Part shown: positions 25,651 to 38,800 of the stretch, piece by piece
Layout: each line of letters starts with the position of its first letter
How positions within the stretch are numbered: position 1 is the stretch's first letter
The notes under the pieces: model-generated
Seen by the model: only the letters and a program-made list of their open reading frames with translations
Database searches by the model: none
What the model was told of the DNA's origin: nothing
Position numbers and translations under genes: made by a program
Source of the DNA: Xestospongia bergquistia
Lineage: Eukaryota; Porifera; Demospongiae; Haplosclerida; Petrosiidae
Length of the DNA: 64,000 bases
Assembly (NCBI GenBank): GCA_963965975.1
Contig: OZ014424.1
Span: forward strand, 4,588,001 to 4,652,000
Reading direction: 5' to 3'

Positions 25651-26084
25651 CCTATAGTAATTACTATATATAATGCAATATTATAAACCAAGATTATTAA
25701 AACACACTTTCTCAATAAAAATTAACTAATTTGGGAGTACAACAAAGACACACACACATCATGAACATTTTTGACAACATAACAAACACTGTCTTTGTGA
25801 ATGGTCATAGAAATTTAAGATATGTACAATTTAGTAAGAGCTAGGCTCGTTGCCCTGACACAAACAGTCAACAATCCAAATCTTCTTATCCAGTAAGATG
25901 TACATTACAACCAAAAACCTTTATTGAAAGCAGTTATCAACTAATATACCTCCTATATGGTGTTCTTGGAATGTGTAGTATTCTCCTCAAACCTCTTGTG
26001 TAATTAGACATAACCAGCCACTCCCCCTGATCATAACATAAATTAAACTTTAGTTGTGGAGGAGGACTGAATCCTAGAAAGTAA
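25651..26084. promoter_or_regulatory. Head-to-head spacer between GLYCTK and ADAR genes
   Basis: 434 bp separate the start codons of glycerate kinase (-) and the ADAR-like gene (+), so this must carry both promoters. No core promoter element can be assigned with confidence. Confidence 0.5.
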
Positions 26085-27470
26085 ATGGATCCAGTTCAAG
26101 AACTGGAACAAAACTACCCAGGTGTGAGTTTTGAAGATTTGTCGCAAGTTTATAACTGTGGGTCAGGACTACTTCAACGTGTTCGCAGACAATCAACGGT
26201 CTTTCGTTATCAAGTTAAAGTTTGGGGACGTAAATTTGAACAAGATGGAAGAATCAACAAAAGAAGTACTAAGAAAGGAGTTGCAGTGATGGCTTTAAAT
26301 CATTTGAAGGAATGCGTCACTACAATTGATAGCTGTGAGGCAGACGAGATAGAAAGGAAAGTAGAGAAGAAATACAATGAAGTATCAGCTAGTAGAGAGA
26401 ATGCAGCAGCAATGCGTAAAGTTTTAGCTGCTATTGTAGTTAAGAAAAGGGGTAGTGGAGACACTAGTATGAATGTGGTTGCATTAGGTACTGGTACAAA
26501 ATGCATTTCAAGTCGAAATATGATCCCAGGAATGACAGTAAATGATTGTCATGGTGAAGTGATTGTAAAGCGTGCATTTCAGAGATATCTCTACCAACAA
26601 CTAAGCCTTTGTTTTGAAAATTGCACGAATGATTCTATATTTCAACTGGCACCTTCATCTGGAAAGTACATTATCAAGCATGGTATCTCATTTCATATGT
26701 ATGTCAGTACTGCACCCTGTGGAGATGCAAGGGTTTTTATGCCCATTGGCTTGGGGGTACAACCTGATGGACACACAGGTCGAACCAAAAGGGGTAAGTC
26801 ACGATGTAAAATTGATGAGGGAGAAGGATCTGTGTTAGCTGAAAGACATCAAAATGATCACCGTATGGTGATAATGTCTTGTAGTGATAAGATGGCTTCA
26901 TGGAATGTAACAGGTGTACAGGGAAGTCTCCTCTCTCTCTTTGTTAAGCCTATTTTCTTTAAGTCAATTGTTGTAGGCAAAAATTACAACTATGAACATA
27001 TGGCAAGAGCTATGTATGTTCGTGTTGAAGCTGTTCAAGAAAATGAAGCCTTTCCAGAATCATACAGGGCATCAGCACCTTTGGTTGGGAAAGCAAACAC
27101 TTCTGCATATGAACAAGCAAAGCAAAGTTCATCATATTCTTTGAACTGGTGGGAAGGTGTAATGCTGGAAGTGATTGATACCTCTATTGGTTGTGCTCAA
27201 GGTGGATCTCCTTCTCGTCTCTGTAAGCATGAAATGTTGAAGAAATGGTTATATTTGTTTCAATATCCTTTATCACACAAAATTATGGAAAGTGGTATTC
27301 CTATAACAAAACTATGTTTTACTGGCAATGACAGTTATGCTTTCATTAAAGGATTAGCTAGTGAGTATCAGTCTGTCAAACAAATACTTCGCAGACACTA
27401 CAGTGACTATTTAGGTCCATGGATTCAGACAAGATCTAGAGGACAAAATGACTTCACAATAAATCAATGA
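26085..27470 (+). CDS. ADAR: ADAR-type adenosine deaminase, single exon
   Basis: 461 residues. An N-terminal double-stranded-RNA-binding domain (about residues 2-78; PVQELEQNYPGVSFE ... KKGVAVMALNHL) is followed by a deaminase domain that converts adenosine to inosine in RNA. Zinc and catalytic residues are present: H156-G-E158, C212 in PCGD and C266 in SCSDK. The middle Ala of the usual HAE is Gly. ADAR-type C-terminal stretches include WNVTGVQGSLLSLFV, SRLCKHEMLKKW and LGPWIQ. These, with the dsRBD, favour ADAR/ADAD over ADAT1. Ser272 sits where vertebrate ADAR2 has Arg522, one of the inositol-hexakisphosphate contacts, next to conserved Lys269 and Trp273. One dsRBD and no intron contrast with intron-rich neighbours. 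Its catalytic set argues for an active enzyme rather than an ADAD pseudoenzyme. Confidence 0.88.
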   Translation: MDPVQELEQNYPGVSFEDLSQVYNCGSGLLQRVRRQSTVFRYQVKVWGRKFEQDGRINKRSTKKGVAVMALNHLKECVTTIDSCEADEIERKVEKKYNEVSASRENAAAMRKVLAAIVVKKRGSGDTSMNVVALGTGTKCISSRNMIPGMTVNDCHGEVIVKRAFQRYLYQQLSLCFENCTNDSIFQLAPSSGKYIIKHGISFHMYVSTAPCGDARVFMPIGLGVQPDGHTGRTKRGKSRCKIDEGEGSVLAERHQNDHRMVIMSCSDKMASWNVTGVQGSLLSLFVKPIFFKSIVVGKNYNYEHMARAMYVRVEAVQENEAFPESYRASAPLVGKANTSAYEQAKQSSSYSLNWWEGVMLEVIDTSIGCAQGGSPSRLCKHEMLKKWLYLFQYPLSHKIMESGIPITKLCFTGNDSYAFIKGLASEYQSVKQILRRHYSDYLGPWIQTRSRGQNDFTINQ

Positions 27471-27493
27471 AACCAAAAGTATCACTGACAGAT

Positions 27494-27655
27494 TGTAATC
27501 ATATGTATAATGAAATAAAGGCATTACATGTATAATATTATACAATATATTGTTTGCACGCTTTTCCTTAAAATGTAATCATGTGTATAATGAAAGCAAG
27601 GCATTACATGTATAATATTGTACAATATATTGTTTACATGCTTTTCCTTAAAATA
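27494..27655. repeat. Two tandem 80-nt units in ADAR 3' flank
   Basis: Two copies of a unit running from TGTAATCATRTGTATAATGAAA to GCTTTTCCTTAAAAT. Single copies recur at about 42320-42402 and 51583-51658, exactly where tandem blocks 2 and 3 begin, so this is the left end of the duplicated segment. Confidence 0.85.
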
Positions 27656-28521
27656 GCTATAAATGATTTATGTCATCATAAACATTTGTGTGTGTTTATT
27701 TTGAAAATTAGATTGTTGATACATGTAGTTTAGTAACACAGTTTGTTTACAATATAGAAACTAAAATTGAATTTAGGGTTGCTTAGCAACATCATGAATA
27801 ATATTAACAAATTGAATTCAATAAAGAGATGAGTTAGTACATGAATGTTAGTGAGAATATAAGGCAATGAACTTGTGTTATTCCTATGAATTAGAAAAGA
27901 ACCTTGAACTAGTCTATTACAATAAATGCATCAGGTTCAAGTTTAGCAAATTATATGGCCAGCTGTTAAAGATTATGATCGTGTATTTTTAAATTAAGCA
28001 GACATTGTATAGAGTCATGACACTCTGTATAACATCTCATTAGCTAGACAATAGCCACCTTAATCTGTATGCACAATAAAGTCTACTTCCTTCTTATGTT
28101 TGCACTGTAGTAACAAGGAAGGGTAGGGCATCCTTGTTAGCAAATAAAATTTTGGTGAATCCAATGAATAGTTTGTGCAGCCACAAACTGCTACACAAGA
28201 GTCCATATTTGCTGTGACAAGGTACATTATAAGACTTTGAATTTTCCCTAATAACAGTTTGACATACAAATAATTACACTCACTATAGTATTTTGGTAGA
28301 TTTCTATTTTAAAACATAAATAAATAAACATGTTAGATATGTTAGATCAATAACATGTTAGATAAACCATATTTGGTTGATGCTGATTTTTTAATCAACA
28401 AATGGTGATGTACAGTAATCTAAAAAAATATAAATTTTAAACAAAAATTGGAGCAAAAGAAAAAATAAGACACATCAATATATCATAATTGAGAACAAAA
28501 CTTGAAAGTTCTATAGTAAAA
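27656..28521. other. Spacer between ADAR and ABCC copy 3
   Basis: No gene seen. Almost the same sequence lies at 51659-52525 (block 3). Block 2 keeps only its last 300 bp because about 570 bp (27655-28225 equivalent) are deleted at 42405. A dispersed motif, GTTTGCACTGTAGTAACAAG near 28098, recurs in diverged form near 35053 and 49224. Confidence 0.6.
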
Positions 28522-28884
28522 CTAATCTAATTTTCTTTTCTTGTCATAGTTGTCTTTTGCCGTATCCTTTAACTTCTCACTAGTTATTGGTCCAGTATGT
28601 TGTACCAGTTGTAACAAATAAGACTCTTCATTAGATAGTAATTGGTGAGGTACATCAAATTCACACAACTCTCCAGACTTCAATACCTACATAATTCAAA
28701 GCATCATGTGTACTATAAAGGAAACTTTATACCATAATTCTGTCAGAGTCCATGACAGTGTCAAGACGATGAGCTATAGTTAATATAGTACACTCAGAGA
28801 AATGAAGTCTAATCACTTGCTGGATAATAGCATCAGTTCTATATAGTACATGTAATACATTGACTACTTCCAACTATTGACTTA

Positions 28885-29058
<174 letters not shown>

Positions 29059-29163
29059 CTAATAAAAAATATAACAGTACCAAAAATTTTAATACACTGA
29101 AGTACTTGCTCTATTGCAGTCCACAGACTATTGTCATCATAATCATTGAAAGGATCAAGATTA

Positions 29164-29418
<255 letters not shown>

Positions 29419-31672
29419 CTAGATATATTATCATAATACAAGTAAATCTATGTGTATGTGTGTATGCTTACCTTTTCAGTTGATTCAATACAACAAGAAA
29501 TTCCTTTTAATACTTCTTGTGAATTTGTCGAATATTTATAGACTAGATCTTGTAACTGTATGCATCCATGTGTGGGCCACTCTTCTGATGGTTTAAGTTG
29601 AGGAGGGACAGTTTCTAAAGATGCTTCAGATTCCAATTTACCATAACCCAATACTCGTTCAACAGATATCATCTATAAGTGTAATTATAATAAATCAATA
29701 TATTATTTGAATTCATACTCACTAGAGCTTCGATATCATTTAATTATAATATGGAGATTTAGTTTACTATCATAATTCACTTACTAAACCTTCCACATTA
29801 GTACTATCGTTCATACAGGAATAGAAATATACAGTCATTGTCAACACATATGTCAATGACAGACCAATTAAGGTAGAATCAAAATCTGATGATTAAACAT
29901 CAATAAATGAACTGTCAACTACATATCTGTTGCAATTATACCTGCACTAAGAGAGACAGACAATAAAGTCACTGTTGATATAAAAATTATAGAGAGGATA
30001 TCAGCTCGTATCTTAATCCACCTTGAGAGATGTAATAATCATAATTATTTTGATCTAATTTATAATGACACTTACCTTGATGATGCAAGAAACAAGTACC
30101 AAGCTGCAGTGTGTTCATTGTGATGAAGATGAAACTGATCCATAGCTAATGATCTCATAGAGTAAGCTCTGATTGTTGGAAGTCCTTGTAGAGTAGCTGA
30201 TATGTGAGAATATACTGGACTACGAGCTGTAATAATAGAAAACAATCATTACTTGATTTTTTTAAAACTTTACCTAAAGCTTCTAATCTCTTTATATCTC
30301 TAAATGTTTTGAGGAAGTACCATTGAAGAATTAATAAAACAGTTAATATAAAAGCTACTATGATGATTATGTAAAAGTTAGCCACAACTGCTGTGATAAT
30401 TATAGCAAACAATCTTACAAGTGTCTACAAGCATCATAAAATTCAATATAATTTTTAACGTTAAACATACAATAAGATATTCAGCCATTGATACTGGAAG
30501 TAGGTCATCAAGAAATCCTATATCTTTGGAAAATCTGTTTAGCACTCGACCTATTTAGATACAGAATGATTACTTTGATTGACATTATCCATTAACCCCA
30601 TAATACAAAAAGGACATACATTTATTCTGATAACATAATAAGAGCAATGCATATCGCATTTACCAATAGGATTTGTATCAAAAAAAAGGACAGGTGCTCT
30701 AAGGACAGCTTTAAACATTTTGTTGTGAAGAACCTGTGAGCTTCTTAGGACAAGAACTAAAAACAATAAGCAACGAAGTATTCCCATCACTATCAATAAG
30801 CCAGTTAATCCTCCATAAATACTAATATGTCCATTGGTATCCAGTGAACATATTGAAGATGTACTGTTTACTTCAACATCAGAACACCCAGCCCTAAGAA
30901 GAAAATTTTTCAAATATTTTTTAAAAAGTTTTTAAATAGCCCCTACCAATTAGATATCCACCAATCTGTAACCACAACAAGACCCTATATAATATATAAC
31001 AAATGAACCACCCTATTAGCTTAGCTGCTTTTCAATTACAAACCTCAGTAAATAAAAAAAGCAATATGACAATTATAGTAAAGAGATATCCTCCACCAGC
31101 TATGAAATAATGATAATAGGTCTTCATTGTAATCCTGCCATGAGCTCGCTCTTCTTCAGATTCAGCTGCTGATAAATCCACAGGCATAAGAGACTACAAC
31201 AGAATTATCATGATACACAATTAATATATGAATTAAGTATGCCTACATGTTCATTATTTGATGAAGTATCAACACTCTCTACTAGAAAAATTAAATCTTA
31301 CACTATAATCTTGTTTGTTATTACCAGTTTGGTATTGTTTCTGTATTACTTCATCTTGATTATGTCTTAATCCATTGATAATATTACTATTGATATTAAA
31401 TACTTCATTATTAGGTGGACCATATGTCAACATCTTTCCCTAGACAAATATTAACATAATGCTGTATCATTTATAAGTACATTGATGAACATACATATTA
31501 TTCTGTGCTTAATTCAATGATGGCTTTGTAAACTAAACTTCTTACAATAACATAACACTTTCAGTTACATCTCTTAGAGATAATACTAAGGGACACATTA
31601 GAACATATTGTAATTGATGAGTTACAAGAATTATACACTTCTCAGAGAGTAAATCACAAATACATCTGTCTA

Positions 31673-31825
<153 letters not shown>

Positions 31826-33115
31826 TCAATAGACATTATTAATAAGTTACCTTGCCAACCCAACTCGAGCTTTTTGTCCACCACTAAGTGTTAATCCTCT
31901 CTCTCCAACTAATGTCAAATCTCTCTCAGGAAGTTGACTTAAATCCTGTTATTAGAGATCAGTTATATCATTTTAGCATAATATATTAGCATACTCTATC
32001 AAGAGCACAAGCCTCAATAACAGTGTTATAAAAATCTGGTTTAAAAGGTAGTCCAAATAGAATATTATCTCTCAATGTAGAAGAAAATATCCATGGCTCT
32101 TGACTGGCATAGGCTACTGATCCAGTAACAGTTACTGATCCACTGGTAGGAGTCAACTCATGAATTAAACATTGTAATAAAGTAGACTGAACAAACAAGA
32201 GAGGAGTTTAAATATACTACATTAAAAAAATATACCTTTCCTGATCCTACAGGTCCAATAACAGCTAACAAGGGACAAGTCTAATGAATATTATTAGCAA
32301 ATGAAATGTAAGGACAGTAGTTTAATTTCTCACTTTATCTACTGTAAATGAAATATTTTCTAACACAGGATTATCATCATTACTCCAAGAGACAGTAAGA
32401 GAGTCAGCTACAATTCCAACATTTTGTTTAACACAATATAATAGATTTATCCCACTTAATATCTTATTAACTTGATAAATATCTGTAGATAAATAATTAT
32501 TATTATACTGCCAGGTTGAAATTAACACAAAAAGTAAAAGAAATGTACTTTACATTGAAGCATTGGAATTCTAAACAATTAAAATTTTTGTGTTTACTTT
32601 TATTTAAAAGAGTCCCTCCAATTAATAAGAGTTGCTAGACAATTATACAACCTAATAACAATGTTAACTTCTTAATTATAATGGAAACTTACTTTAATTC
32701 TCTTTAGAGCAACTAAACCTTGTGCAAAGTTGAGTACACCATGTACATTTGTATCAATTATAGCCAACCTCAAGGTTGAAATGATGGAGATGGAAAGAAA
32801 AATTTTTCTGGGAGTTAGTTCTCCACCAGTAGCAACAAATGTTGAAAATAAAGCAAATTGAGTTAACGGAGTAATAAATGTTATTGATGATAGTTGTAGT
32901 GCTCTTATAGCCATAGCTCTCATATTCATTACAAGTTCCTTACTAGAAAGAGTCCATTATATTATATTGTCAATTAAATGTATACATACCGTCTCAACCT
33001 GCTGACTAGTCTATGAAATGCATACTCCCATCCATACATCTTAATGACTCTAATACCACTGATGACCTCATTCATCACTTTGACTCTCTTATCTGTTTTG
33101 TCAGATACCTTTAAT

Positions 33116-33166
33116 CTAGTTGAAAAATAAGTCAAGTACATATACCAAAATGACAAGAAAACTAAC
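33116..33166 (-). other. 51-nt stop-free intron of ABCC copy 3
   Basis: Between exons ending KLR and beginning LKVSDKTDKRV lies a GT-AG intron of 51 nt without a stop in the coding frame; read through, it would add 17 residues, mostly hydrophobic. The same open intron occurs in copy 4 (about 47300-47350) and copy 5 (about 57117-57167), but the matching intron of copies 1 and 2 is not open this way. Confidence 0.7.
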
Positions 33167-34512
33167 CTCAATTTTGAAAATAATCTTGAGATTGAGATTT
33201 GCAGAAGTGTTACAAGCACTATTACAACAATAGCAACAAATCCAGCATAACCAATTTCATTATATAATAAAATTAGAGAAACTATTAGAGCAATTGGAGA
33301 TATCATTACATTTGCAAAATAGTGAAACATCTATTGAAAATAAAATAATTGATATTAAAATCTATGAGTATATGTAGTACTTACTTCATCCATTTGATGA
33401 ACATCAATAGATGCTAAATTTATGATATATCCAGTTCCTATCATACCAATAGATTTTTGTGTTAAAGATAAAATCTAAACAATAGAGTGAATTTATCAAA
33501 GTAGGCAATAACACAACTAACATCACCAAACATCTCCTTATTCCTTTCTCACTTTGTCATAGATTGCATTTAATAGAGATATCCTTAATACCAAAGAAAC
33601 CACTTGCCCCAAGTAATATCCAATATGGTTTGCAATAGATACACATATACTGCATATTATGATACCAGCAGCAAATAAATAGGCATTGATAGGCATTGAC
33701 TGTGTCAGACTTAGTTGGTGACTCTATGAAGAAGTAGTCTGATAAATTGCCCAAGAAGATAGCTATTGATATATTCAATAGTGTCTACATATATAAAAAG
33801 ATTATAAATAAAAATTTTAACTAGATATTAGTACTAGGACAAATAATGAGATATATTTTAATACAACAATAATCTGCTGTACAAAATTACTAACAACTTG
33901 TTAGCACTCTGTTTCTGTTCTAGTGTATTTATTTCCAGACTGCTTCCTACTTATGGTTCTCGTGATATAACTCCTTCATGCTATCTGTTCCTTTTATCAC
34001 ACATCTCCATCTCTAAGTTCCTTTGTTCTTTCTGTTTCTTCCATTTAAAACTCCTATCAAAATCTAGTACCTCTTTCTCTTCTTTTAAAAGAATGTGATG
34101 AAACTATTAAAATAATTGTCTGCTCTTCTCTCAATTGTTTTTATTCCTGTAACCCAGCAACTCAAATCACTTAATCATTTTAGCATTTTATTTCTGTAAC
34201 CTATATTTAGATTATTTCTAGAATTTATTATAGTATGTACTTAATTTGTTTATAATATATTTGTTTGGTGACCTTAATATTAAATTATTGCTATTGGGCC
34301 AGAAACTTCTTGCCATTGAACAAAAAGTAGTCTAGCATGATTAGCTTCCAAGAGAATTTCAATATTAAATCTCATTTCACAATTCATATAATACAGCAAT
34401 GCATATAACATTATAAATATGGATTGGTTGATTTAACCAATCTATGGTCATTATTACTGCTTATAATACATAATGAGATACTGAGAAGTATAGTAAACAT
34501 CACCCTGTTCTT

Positions 34513-34948
34513 TATGGGGCGCCGTTTGTGTCAAAATTGAAAAATTATCATGATATAATAAATAAGTCATTATTTATCAAATTATTGTTGAGCTACTTCT
34601 TATTATGGAGCGCCGTTTGTGTCTAAATTAAATGCATTCAATGGTACATTTAACATGTTATGGTTTACTTTTTATTGTTACTTAATAAAACACGGAGCAT
34701 GAGTACCACAAGCCGTCTCTTAGAATCGAGCGTCAGCAAGATGTTTCCAGTTAGGTTGGGTCACTGACTTTGGTTGTATATTGTAGGTCTATTATTTAGG
34801 GAAGTCAAAGACGGACATTAAAACTCCATATAACCCTGTTATATTGAAATTGGAATGTCCATCTGAGGCTTCCATATATTTTAATAAATAATGACTTATT
34901 TATTATATCATGAAAATTTTCCAATTTTGACACGAACGGCGCCTCATA
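34513..34948. mobile_element. MITE in ABCC copy 3 intron
   Basis: About 436 bp with terminal inverted repeats of about 60 nt: the left end starts TATGGGGCGCCGTTTGTGTC, the right end is its complement. An extra copy of the end motif (TATGGAGCGCCGTTTGTGTC) lies internally near 34603. In blocks 2 and 3 both flanks read GTTCTT, a likely 6-bp target-site duplication; in block 1 the right flank has mutated to GCTCTT. Present at the same place in all three blocks, so it inserted before the block duplications. Confidence 0.85.
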
Positions 34949-35892
34949 GCTCTTATTACTATCATACTAATGACAAATCATGTCTTCAAACATCATTAGA
35001 CAATAGTTTATATATATATGTGCATAATGTAATTATTTCCTTCTAATGTTTGCAGTAGTAACAAGGTGCTTCCTCTTATGGTTAAATCAACTAATCAATT
35101 TTTATAGTGATGCATGGTGGTTACAAGGAAGGCAACATAATAATTACTTAGAGAAACTTTACCGAAACTGATATGGCAATCAATTGAACTAGTATTCTCC
35201 ACCAACTGCACTTCATTAGAGTCCACAATAAGTGTAGCGTAGAAATGCGACAAGTCTCCCTTGACAGCAACACATTATGCCAGTATCTATGAAATGCCAT
35301 AAACAAAATCATATATTTTGAGGTTAGTCAATAATTTTGTTAAAGTTCATTATTGTCACAGTCATTGCACAAACCTAGTGAACTTGTCATGAAGGTAGTG
35401 TGATTCAAACTCTTTAGGACAAGGATATACATCATGTTCATCAAGGTTTCTTCTAACTCCAATAGAGAACAAAGAATCTAACCAGCTAAATCAAGAAAAG
35501 CAATATCAATCCAGCTAGAAATTTGTAAATAAGTTATCTACCAAAACAAACTCCTTGATAACAAGTTGTACTTCGCAGCAGTTCTTGGGTTCTGCGATGC
35601 CATGTACAAAAGGGGAGTGTCACTATAATTTATTAAGATCTAGAAGACACCGCCCTCTTATTTTTCACTTAAGATAGCCCACTCTAATTTATTTAAAGGC
35701 AACATAGCCTTAATTGACTGTGATACTTTAAGCATGGAAATTATTAATATCTTCTATACTAATTTCAAAAAAACGTAAATAGATATAACAGTTCTCGTTT
35801 TTTTTAAAAAAAGAGAATAACATTGATGCAATGTACTAAATCAACTATATGATACATCTTACATAACAAGAAATTATTGTAATTTTGTTCTT

Positions 35893-38800
35893 CTATGAGT
35901 GAAACCATCCACAAAGACTTGTCCATATACTTCTCCATACACTCCGACCTTCACTACTCTCCATGTTTTGATCAGGTAATTTTCCTTGCGCTTTCATTGC
36001 ATTCAAAAATTGAGCTTGTTGTTTTGCTTCACTAAAATACTTTATACGATCAAGATAACCTTCCCTTTTTTCAATGTGTTCTCCTTCAATCAAGATGTCT
36101 AGGTATTGCAAATCAGTAAGAGGATTTTTTTGAAGTGCTATCTCATCTAATCGTTCTGATATTTCACGAACCTTCTGTACATTAGCAACAAATTTACAAA
36201 AACGCTTTTTAACATCTTCTTCTAAGCATATTACCATGGCTTCATGCTTATTTTGTCCATGTATTGCTTTATCATAACGTTCTTTAAGATCTGCACTGGT
36301 ACGGGTTTCTACGTCTGAGTAAGTTTCGATTCGGTATGGACGATTAAAATGAACATTCCAAGAGCATTTTCCAGGACAAACTCCACAAACTGTAGTGGGT
36401 GAAGATTGATTCTCCATAGCAAAGCATTTGTATTTTTCATTATCATCTGTTATATAACAGGGATAATGGCATGTTTTGTTGCAAGTCAGACAGTTAGTGA
36501 CATGTTCACCAAGTATCAACTCAATACGTTTATCTTTTAATATATTAACTTTATAAGTGAAGTCTTTATTTGCTAAAACATCCGATTTGTGTTTCTGTAA
36601 AACGATTTCCTCTTGACGGATCTCATCAATTTTTGCTAAACCAGCACTTATCTCTTTATGTGTACCTTCAAGTATGGCTTCTAAGTGATGGCGATTGTTC
36701 AATACTTCACGAGTGAGTTGAAGACTGACTGGTTGTGCTTTTTGTAAATGAAGGAAATACTGTTCCAAGCTTTTGACACCCATATCCCAAAACATTTTGG
36801 AAAGAAATATGGCATCATCATCCCCACTGCCTTCTTGATGAAAAAGAGCAGAGTTATTAAAGCGAAAGATTCTGGAATAGGGGACTTTTGCTTCTTTGAT
36901 GGCATCAATAACCTGAAGTTTTCCTCCATCTGCAAATGTAGCCATTACAGAAATATTATCTTTCATGTCATTGCCAAAAATGGATAAAATCGAGTGGAAT
37001 ATATACCTCTGTGTAGGAGTCAAACGAGCTTGAGATGCTTGTGTTACAAATCCTACATCATGCAAATGATTGATGCCATCTTTAACAGGAAAACTAAAGA
37101 ATTCCTTGATTTGAGTAGTAATATGCTGATCTCGTTCAAGGCCACGTGTATCACCAAAGCCTGGAGTATCAATTACTGTTAGAGAGTAACTGAATGGAAC
37201 GTCCTTTTGCCAATGAAAAGTATAGGCAGTAATCCACTCTGTTTGACTATGTGCTTGAGATTTTCCTTTCTTGTTGGATACAAGTTGAAAACGAAAATTA
37301 TCTTCCCATTTTACACCAAGTACATAATTGGTAATTGCATTGATAAGTGTACTCTTACCTGCACCTGTCGCGCCAACCACAAGTAAAACTCTCTCTTGAC
37401 AATGACGGCGATTTGGCAAAATACCTATATGGCACTTTGCTATACATTTCTGCTTGTCATTTGTGGTATACTTTGGCTTGAGTTGATAAAGTTTTGGGAT
37501 TCCATCACTAATACGATGCGACCATGAGCTGTCTCGTATATGGATTTTAAGTGGTTTCTTTGTAGTAGATATGGGATCGCTAACATCACTAGGTGCAGAC
37601 AACTTTCTTTTATACTTGGCAAAAACTTTAAAACGATATGCTGTTACAGGAAGTAATCCAATAACTGTAAATTCTTCACTAACACTACGTGTTTCTATTT
37701 CCTCCCACTGCCTTTTACCTCCTCGTTTATCTTCCTTATAATGCACAACATACTGTGAAACCAGATGTGCTCCCTGATCTGGCTTTGTCCACTCAAGATG
37801 AACACTTTCATGTGTAACTTTCGTATACAATGGTTTTCCTGGCTGACTAGGAGCTTTAGGTGTTGACTGTGTCTTTATACTACTTTCTTTGCTCTCTTCA
37901 GACATTCCAGATTTGGTCTTAGCCTGCACTTTAAAGTTGTAAAGAGTATCTTCTTCTAGATTCTCAATAGTAGCATATGTTTGTTTACCATCAATCTCTT
38001 GTATAAACCAAGAATCGTTATTTGATTGATATGACACAACATAAGATTCTACATGTTCTCTGCCAGTTTGAGGTTCCTCCCAGTAAACTTGAACATTTTC
38101 TGAAGACACTTCTTTAAACTTTGGTTCGCCAGGAGGGCTAGTTTGATGAAACATCATAGGCTTGCCTTCAAAATACTGGACAATCACTGCAACTGCTTCT
38201 TTTGAGTGTTTAAAGTTACTACAGGTAGAAACAATAAATTTCTTTCCTTGTTCACTAGGACCAGTAGCCAACGTTTTAAACTGCTTCACAATAGATCGTA
38301 ATTCTGCTTTCAGTGTTTCGTCCTCCATCCAAGATTTTAAACAAGTCTTCCCATAATCTGACGATTGAGAATGCAAGTAGGCAGACATTAGATGTAGTGT
38401 GTCATCACTCTGATCAGATATTGTGAATTCTAAGCTGACAATGCTATCATAGTCTATACTCTCAACAATGTCATTCAAATCATCTAACGAATGTATGAAT
38501 TCTATATCTATAAAATGGAAAACAAAAATTATATTAGATATTTAAATAGCCAAACACTAAGCTTTTAATTTTGTTACTGTACATCTCTTGTAAGCTACAT
38601 AAATAAAATAGTTTTATAAACTACAAACGTCTAGAAAACGAACCATTCACAAAAGTGTCATTCTTGGATCATATATACTCTTTTAGAAATGCAATTGGCA
38701 TTGCTTGTTTAGCTATGTGCATAGTTGTCTTAATTATCACCAATTATTGTCTTAATTATTATAATATTGTATGTTATCAAATCAATGAACCTAAAGTACT

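Noticed and set aside
26085-27470. tRNA adenosine deaminase ADAT1
   Set aside because: The deaminase core is shared, but the N-terminal dsRBD and ADAR-type stretches such as WNVTGVQGSLLSLFV and SRLCKH fit ADAR/ADAD better.
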